A DNA stretch of 39,456 nt from contig JABCZZ010000014.1 in NCBI GenBank assembly GCA_013289445.1, positions 1 through 39,456 on the forward strand. The letters are read 5' to 3'. The notes under the pieces are model-generated. The model did not search any database and was not told where the DNA came from. It saw nothing but the letters and a program-made list of their open reading frames with translations. This document shows, piece by piece, positions 34,545 through 39,456 of this stretch. This DNA comes from Alphaproteobacteria bacterium. GTDB taxonomy: Bacteria; Pseudomonadota; Alphaproteobacteria; Rickettsiales; JABCZZ01. A program made the translations under genes and the position numbers. Positions within the stretch are counted from its first letter, which is position 1, and the number at the start of each line of letters is the position of its first letter.

Positions 34545-34940
34545 AAGACTGAAAAATAATGTATGTAGAGAACTATCATACTCCCCTGCGGATTGTAAGA
34601 AGCTGATGGGTATATTAAAAAATTACAATATTGGCCGGTTTGCACGCAGAGGGCGATAATTGCTCTTGGACTTATGAGAATCGTACCTCAAAAGAGGTCT
34701 GATTTTTAGATAAAACGATACAGACCCTCATATTCCGCACCACGACATTCTGATAAGCCAGCACAGGAGTAATAAGCAGTAAAATATAGTATTTCTCAAA
34801 ACAATAAACATTGCATTTGATGCGTAAGCATATCTGCCGGCGTTTATAATCATTCTTGAAACCGCGCTTGTCGGCCTTTAAGAAGCGCTCACCTTACCCA
34901 CTCGCTATAATGACCCGATAATCCTTGAAATCATATACTG
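34545..34940. other. divergent intergenic region, about 400 bases
   Basis: No gene is seen. The region separates the DUF1800 gene (-) from prepilin C (+). A TATAAT at 34906-34911 lies 29 bases before the prepilin ATG and could be its -10 box, though I find no good -35 box. Another TATAAT lies at about 34845-34850. Confidence 0.4.
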
Positions 34941-35792
34941 ATGTACTCCCGATTCTCCCCCTGTAACAGAAACGCCTACACGCTCGTAGAACTTGCCATT
35001 GTGTTAGTGGTGGTGGGGTTTGTGGTCGGTGCAGTGCTTATAGGACATGATCTTCTGCGTTCCTCGCAGACGCGTTCTGCCCTGGCCCAAATAGAGCGAT
35101 ACCAGCATGCTGTCAGTGTTTTTCGTGCCAAATACAACGCGCTGCCAGGAGATATGAATGCTTCCCTGGCACGTACGTACGGTTTTGCTCCGCGCGGCGC
35201 TTATGCCGGTGAAGGCGACGGAGACGGCGTGATAGAAGGGGTGCACGCTGATGCGGCAAGAAGCAATTGCGGTGTTTGCGAATCGGCCGGTGAAACCGTG
35301 CTTTTCTGGGTGGATTTGAGTGCCAGCAGCGATATTAATGAGAACCTGATTGGCAAGAATTTCGTGGCGGCTACAGCGGCGAATGTGCCCGATAAGATCG
35401 CACCTGCCGAACTTGAGCATTATTTTCCTGTCGCCAGGCTTGGCAGTAAAAATTACTTCTACGTGTACAGCAAAGATCGGGTGAATTATTTTGGGCTCTC
35501 TGCCATAGGGACGGTGCAAGCGGATGGTGTCATGCGCTCGATCCCTATGATTTCTGCCGAACAAGCCTATAGTATCGACCGGAAAATTGACGATGGCTAT
35601 CCGCAATCGGGCGAAGTGACGGCGCAATATGTCAATGGCGGGCAGGTAATCTGGGCGGGCCCTGCAGATACTTCCGCCGCCACGCCTGCGGTAAGCGGCT
35701 GTTACGATAACAACAACGAAGCCGGCGCTCCGCAACATTATTCTGTGTCAGCTAATGGCGACAATTGCGCGTTGTCGTTCCGTTTTCATTGA
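34941..35792 (+). CDS. prepilin-like protein C (distant paralogue of A and B)
   Basis: A 283-aa prepilin-type protein. A short leader ends before YTLVELAIVLVVVGFVVGAV, a type IV pilin-like helix with Glu at position +5. Later segments mirror proteins A and B: KYNALPGDMNASLARTYGFA, GAYAGEGDGDGVIEG, DRKIDDGYPQSGEVTAQY and the C-terminal Cys pair GCYD...NCALSFRFH. It is clearly related but more diverged, and it lies 24 kb away. The leader MYSRFSPCNRNA is of normal length. I see no clear Shine-Dalgarno sequence. Its stop is 1 nt from the stop of the convergent amidase gene. No assembly genes are nearby. Confidence 0.85.
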   Translation: MYSRFSPCNRNAYTLVELAIVLVVVGFVVGAVLIGHDLLRSSQTRSALAQIERYQHAVSVFRAKYNALPGDMNASLARTYGFAPRGAYAGEGDGDGVIEGVHADAARSNCGVCESAGETVLFWVDLSASSDINENLIGKNFVAATAANVPDKIAPAELEHYFPVARLGSKNYFYVYSKDRVNYFGLSAIGTVQADGVMRSIPMISAEQAYSIDRKIDDGYPQSGEVTAQYVNGGQVIWAGPADTSAATPAVSGCYDNNNEAGAPQHYSVSANGDNCALSFRFH

Positions 35793-35793
35793 T

Positions 35794-36609
35794 TCACTGG
35801 CGGCTGATACCAAACGCGCGGTCATGCGTCAGCGAAGGTATCATATTGCGAGCTTGTTTGATTTTATCGGTATCAATCGTGGCGGTGATAATGCCGGCTT
35901 TGTCCTCGCTGGCCTCTGCAACGATGTCTCCCCATGGCGCAACGATGAGTGAATGCCCATAGGTTCTTCGTTTGCCCGGATGCATGCCGCATTGGGCCGG
36001 GGCAAGCACATAGGCGCCGTTTTCAATCGCCCGGGCACGCAGCAGACTGTGCCAATGTGCTTTGCCGGTGGTATGGGTGAAGGCCGAAGGCACGACAAAG
36101 AACTCCGCCCCGGTCTGTGCCAGTGTACGGTATAAATGGGGAAAACGCAGATCGTAGCAGACGCTCATGCCCAGTTTGCCCCAGGGAAGATGGGCAATCA
36201 CCGCCGCACCGCCACCTTCAATGCGTGCAGATTCCAAATAAGCTTCGCCCTTGGCAAGCGTGACGTCGAAGAGGTGGATTTTATCGTACTGTGCTGCCTG
36301 TTCGCCCTTGGGATTGATAAGCAGTGAGCGATTGAATGACTTGCCGCTTTCCTGTGGATATTGCACCGAACCCAGCAACAACCAGATGTTATGTTCCCTT
36401 GCCAGGACACAACAGCGCTCAATCGCGGCTTGTGGCGAAGGCGGCGGACCTTTGCCGGGCGTCTGCATCCATAAGGCATTTTCAGGCAGCGCAATGAAAT
36501 CCGCGCCTTTCTTCGCCGCTTTGCTTGCGAGCGTTTCGATCGCACGCATATTGGCGTTCATGTCATCCTGGCTGTTTAACTGCAGGCAGGCAGCGACGAA
36601 TTTTACCAT
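35794..36609 (-). CDS. carbon-nitrogen hydrolase (Nit1/omega-amidase type)
   Basis: A 271-aa nitrilase-superfamily amidase. The catalytic triad is complete: Glu43 (FIALPENAL), Lys110 (YDKIHLFDV) and Cys151 (GMSVCYDLRFPHLYRTLA). The sequence is closest in style to Nit1/Nit2 proteins, which hydrolyse deaminated glutathione or alpha-keto acid amides as metabolite-repair enzymes in the cytosol. The exact substrate cannot be told by eye. AAGGAG lies 9 bases before the ATG. It is divergent from glnD, with only 35 bases between their starts, so promoters may overlap. Confidence 0.93.
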   Translation of the reverse strand: MVKFVAACLQLNSQDDMNANMRAIETLASKAAKKGADFIALPENALWMQTPGKGPPPSPQAAIERCCVLAREHNIWLLLGSVQYPQESGKSFNRSLLINPKGEQAAQYDKIHLFDVTLAKGEAYLESARIEGGGAAVIAHLPWGKLGMSVCYDLRFPHLYRTLAQTGAEFFVVPSAFTHTTGKAHWHSLLRARAIENGAYVLAPAQCGMHPGKRRTYGHSLIVAPWGDIVAEASEDKAGIITATIDTDKIKQARNMIPSLTHDRAFGISRQ

Positions 36610-36644
36610 CTGGGACTCTCCTTGCGGCCGCAGTATAAACCACT

Positions 36645-39404
36645 ATGGGAATTTCATCCAGTCATGCTAAATTGGCCCATATGATGAGTTCTGTCCATAA
36701 TGCCCGCGAGATTATCCATAGGGCATCGATAGAAAAACGACTAGGCAAAACCGCCTCGCTAGCGAAGCTGCGGGAGGTGGCGACTCCGCTTATCCAGGAG
36801 GCGTACCGTCACGGCAAGGCAGTGATCCTGCGTCGCTTCCGTTCCGAGCCCAGAGCCAGCAATGCCGTGCTCGAGACATCGTATCTTATAGATACAATCC
36901 TTCAGATTCTTCATGACGCAGCCCTTCCTCATCACGCCCGCAAGGAGCATATTGCCATTCTGGCGGTAGGCGGTTATGGGCGCGGCGAACTCTTTCCCCA
37001 TTCGGATATCGATTTACTGTTTCTGCACGACAAGAAAAATAAGGCCACCGGGGTGTTTGCCGAATGGCTGCTCTATAACCTCTGGGATTTAGGCCTGACG
37101 GTAGGTCATGCAGTGAGGACGGTGGAAGAAACCATTGCCCAGGCAAAAGCCGACACTACCATCCGCACCAATCTGCTGGATGCGCGCCTGCTCTGCGGGG
37201 ATGAGAAACTCTATCAGAATTTTGAACATCGGTTTGAAGGCTATATCGCCGATCAGGGGGTTATTGATTTCGTCGAGGCCAAACTTGCCGAGCGCGATGC
37301 GCGCCATCAGCGCTGCGGTGATTCGCGTTATGTACTAGAGCCCAATCTCAAAGAAGGCAAAGGCGGCCTGCGCGATCTGCACACGCTCTACTGGCTTGCG
37401 CGGTACATCTATCACATCAAATCGCTCCACGAACTGGTGCCGCTGGGTCTGCTGACGACAGCGGAATTCAAATCCTTCATCATGGCCCGCGATTTTCTAT
37501 GGCTTACGCGTATGCATATGCATCTTATCGCCGGGCGCGCCGAAGAACGCCTTACTTTTGACATGCAGCGCGCGGTGGCCGAAGCGATGGGCTATTTTGA
37601 CGATGGCAGCGCACGTGCCGTCGAACGATTCATGAAACAGTATTTCCTGGTGGTGCGCGAGGTGGGCAATCTCACCCGCAGCGTCTGCGCCGTGCTCGAA
37701 GAGGACAAAAAACGCAAGCCACGCATGAAACTGGGCGATCGCCTGCAGGCCGAACAGGTATTTGGCGAATTTCATCTTGACGGCGAACGTCTTGCGGTAA
37801 GCGGGGAAAATGTATTTGCAAAAACCCCGCTGCTGCTGATTACGCTTTTTGCGCAAGCGCATACGCATGCACTCGACATCCATCCGCGCACGTTGCAGTG
37901 GGTGACGCGCAATTTGTCATTGATTGACGCCTCATTGCGCAAGAACAAAGACGCCAATGATGCGTTCATGGGTATTTTGCTTTCGCCGCGCAATCCCGAA
38001 CCGACGCTCAGGCGCATGAGTGAAGCGGGAGTGCTCGGCCGCTTTATCCCTGATTTCGGGCGGGTTACCGGCCAGATGCAGTTTGACATGTACCATGTCT
38101 ACACCGTCGATGAGCACACTATCTTCGCTATAGGCATTCTGCACGGTGTCACCGTCGGCAAATACAAGGAAGAGATGCCGGTGGCCACGGAGGTCATTCA
38201 TCATATCAAATCACATCGCGTGCTTTTTCTCTCGCTGTTTGCTCATGACATCGCCAAGGGCAGGGGCGGGGATCATTCGATACTGGGAGAAATGGTCGTG
38301 CGAAAACTGGCGCGGCGTTTTGGTTTTGACGAGCATGAGGCGGAAACCTGTGCATGGTTGGTGCGCTATCATCTGCTGATGAGTCGCACCGCCTTTAAGC
38401 GTGATGTCAACGATCCGCAGACGATAGACGATTTTGTCGGCAAGGTGCAGTCGCCCGAACGCCTGCGTTTGCTGCTGGTGCTCACTGCCTGCGACATACG
38501 CGCCGTGGGCCCTACCGTGTGGAACGGCTGGAAGGGTGCGTTGCTGCGCGAGCTTTATTATCATGCCGCCGAGAAAATGGGTGCAAGCGAGAACACCACA
38601 CGCACCGCCCAGCGCCAGAATCTACGCGAAGAACTGGCGAAGCTGCTGCCGGACTGGAAAAAGATGGCCATCGACGAATATATGGAGGAAGGCGATACGT
38701 CCTTCTGGGCGAGCCTGGATGCCTCTACGCATGCACGTATCGCACGGCTTTTACGTTCCGCTGAGAGTGCAAAATCATCACTGTCGCTTGACACCAAGAG
38801 TGATCTTTTTCGCTCCATTACCGATATTATTTTAGTGACGCCCGACCAGCATGGGCTGTTTTCGAAAATATCGGGCGCCATGGCGCTGGCCGGCGCCAAT
38901 ATTTTAAGCGCCAAGATATTTACGTTGAAAAACGGTATGGCAGTGGAAATGTTTCATATTCAGGACGAAGGCGGCCACGCCTTTGACAAGCCCGACAAAC
39001 TTGCACGCCTCTCGGTGTATATGAATAAAGCGGTGGAAGGCGAGCTTGATATCGTCAAGGAAATCGAACATACGCATCTAACCTATCCCAGCCGTATGGA
39101 GGTTTTCAAAGTGCCTCCCCGTGTCTTTGCTGACAATAAGGTAAGCGCCAACCACACGGTAATTGAGGTGGGAGGGCGCGATCGCATCGGGTTTCTGCAC
39201 ACAGTGACACGTGTGCTTGCCGATCTGGGGCTTACTATCGCTACCGCACATATTTCAACCTATGGCGAACGCGCGGTCGATGTGTTTTATATCAAAGATG
39301 GCTACGGCATGAAGATTCTCCACGAGAGCAAGCTCAAGCAGGTACAAAGCGCGCTTATAGAAGCGCTGTCTGCCGGCAGCGAAAAATTAAAGCAGGTGGG
39401 ATAA
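36645..39404 (+). CDS. glnD: [protein-PII] uridylyltransferase / uridylyl-removing enzyme
   Basis: A 919-aa bifunctional nitrogen sensor. It adds UMP to PII proteins when glutamine is low and removes it when high. Domains run in order: nucleotidyltransferase with LAVGGYGRGELFPHSDIDLL (about residues 107-125), a GlnD helical linker (VEAKLAERDARH, KEGKGGLRDLHTLYW), an HD phosphohydrolase (LFLSLFAHDIAKGRGGDHS) and two C-terminal ACT domains (TPDQHGLFSKISGAMALAG and GGRDRIGFLHTVTRVLADLG) that sense glutamine. All key motifs look intact and the length is normal. The ATG at 36645 is used; 36681 is an alternative. Its TAA overlaps the start of the next gene (TAATG). Confidence 0.97.
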   Translation: MGISSSHAKLAHMMSSVHNAREIIHRASIEKRLGKTASLAKLREVATPLIQEAYRHGKAVILRRFRSEPRASNAVLETSYLIDTILQILHDAALPHHARKEHIAILAVGGYGRGELFPHSDIDLLFLHDKKNKATGVFAEWLLYNLWDLGLTVGHAVRTVEETIAQAKADTTIRTNLLDARLLCGDEKLYQNFEHRFEGYIADQGVIDFVEAKLAERDARHQRCGDSRYVLEPNLKEGKGGLRDLHTLYWLARYIYHIKSLHELVPLGLLTTAEFKSFIMARDFLWLTRMHMHLIAGRAEERLTFDMQRAVAEAMGYFDDGSARAVERFMKQYFLVVREVGNLTRSVCAVLEEDKKRKPRMKLGDRLQAEQVFGEFHLDGERLAVSGENVFAKTPLLLITLFAQAHTHALDIHPRTLQWVTRNLSLIDASLRKNKDANDAFMGILLSPRNPEPTLRRMSEAGVLGRFIPDFGRVTGQMQFDMYHVYTVDEHTIFAIGILHGVTVGKYKEEMPVATEVIHHIKSHRVLFLSLFAHDIAKGRGGDHSILGEMVVRKLARRFGFDEHEAETCAWLVRYHLLMSRTAFKRDVNDPQTIDDFVGKVQSPERLRLLLVLTACDIRAVGPTVWNGWKGALLRELYYHAAEKMGASENTTRTAQRQNLREELAKLLPDWKKMAIDEYMEEGDTSFWASLDASTHARIARLLRSAESAKSSLSLDTKSDLFRSITDIILVTPDQHGLFSKISGAMALAGANILSAKIFTLKNGMAVEMFHIQDEGGHAFDKPDKLARLSVYMNKAVEGELDIVKEIEHTHLTYPSRMEVFKVPPRVFADNKVSANHTVIEVGGRDRIGFLHTVTRVLADLGLTIATAHISTYGERAVDVFYIKDGYGMKILHESKLKQVQSALIEALSAGSEKLKQVG

Positions 39405-39456
39405 TGGCCACGACTTTTTCCTGGCTTTCCTGGCCTCAGACACAGACGCTTAGCAA
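39404..39456 (+). CDS. start of an unidentified gene, cut by the window edge
   Basis: An ATG overlaps the glnD stop as TAATG, and the frame stays open to the window edge, giving MATTFSWLSWPQTQTLS. The one-base overlap suggests translational coupling to glnD. Too short to identify; in many alphaproteobacteria murJ follows glnD, but this start does not let me confirm that. Confidence 0.5.
   Translation, partial: MATTFSWLSWPQTQTLS

Overview
This window looks like chromosomal DNA from an alphaproteobacterium. The evidence is a malate dehydrogenase / succinyl-CoA synthetase cluster in the order mdh-sucC-sucD, a full-length GlnD, an LpxO-like lipid A hydroxylase, a short histone H1-like protein of the alphaproteobacterial type, and the overall protein style. 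I cannot place it to genus. Coding density is high, intergenic gaps are short, and most transcription units hold one to four genes.

Layout. 1-5.9 kb: a periplasmic YceI-like protein, a small lipoprotein, an unknown protein coupled to a DUF2235 alpha/beta hydrolase, a tiny histone-like gene (58 aa), an LpxO-like dioxygenase and a 521-aa HExxH protein. 6.1 kb: initiator tRNA-Met. 6.3-12.9 kb: an accessory-looking stretch with an unknown protein, a second HExxH protein (M3-peptidase-like), two tandem prepilin-like genes, and a four-gene envelope operon ending in a MerP-like and a MerT-like protein. The operon runs straight into a decayed tRNA-Phe. 12.9-18.8 kb: a Y-family DNA polymerase and the TCA-cycle cluster mdh-sucC-X-sucD, where X is an unexpected 175-aa gene. 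18.1-24.9 kb: a membrane protein with GST, tRNA-Arg(UCU), an inverse-autotransporter/beta-helix surface protein, a cupin plus carboxymuconolactone-decarboxylase pair, a DUF2269 gene with a visible frameshift, and a divergent DUF4166 plus saccharopine-dehydrogenase-like pair. 25-30.6 kb: a large Sel1-repeat protein, a distant relative of the isonitrile synthase (PvcA/Dit1) family, and a TPR-glycosyltransferase fusion. 30.6-34.5 kb: DUF1800-DUF1501 followed by an SPFH protein. 34.9-39.4 kb: a third prepilin paralogue, a nitrilase-family amidase, glnD and the first codons of the next gene.

How the genes fit together. The core genes serve central carbon metabolism (mdh/sucCD), nitrogen sensing (glnD), translation (two tRNAs) and envelope upkeep. 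The most system-like accessory unit is the metal-handling operon at 11.1-12.8 kb. It would place a Cys/Met-rich secreted protein, a beta-barrel outer-membrane protein, a periplasmic CxxC metal carrier and an inner-membrane MerT-like transporter in one chain across the envelope. It has no mercuric reductase, so the cargo is uncertain. Other points worth attention are the PvcA-like protein, the gene inside the suc operon, the three prepilin paralogues sharing a C-terminal Cys motif, the degenerate tRNA-Phe and the frameshifted DUF2269 gene. I saw no CRISPR array, insertion sequence, transposase, integrase or rRNA.
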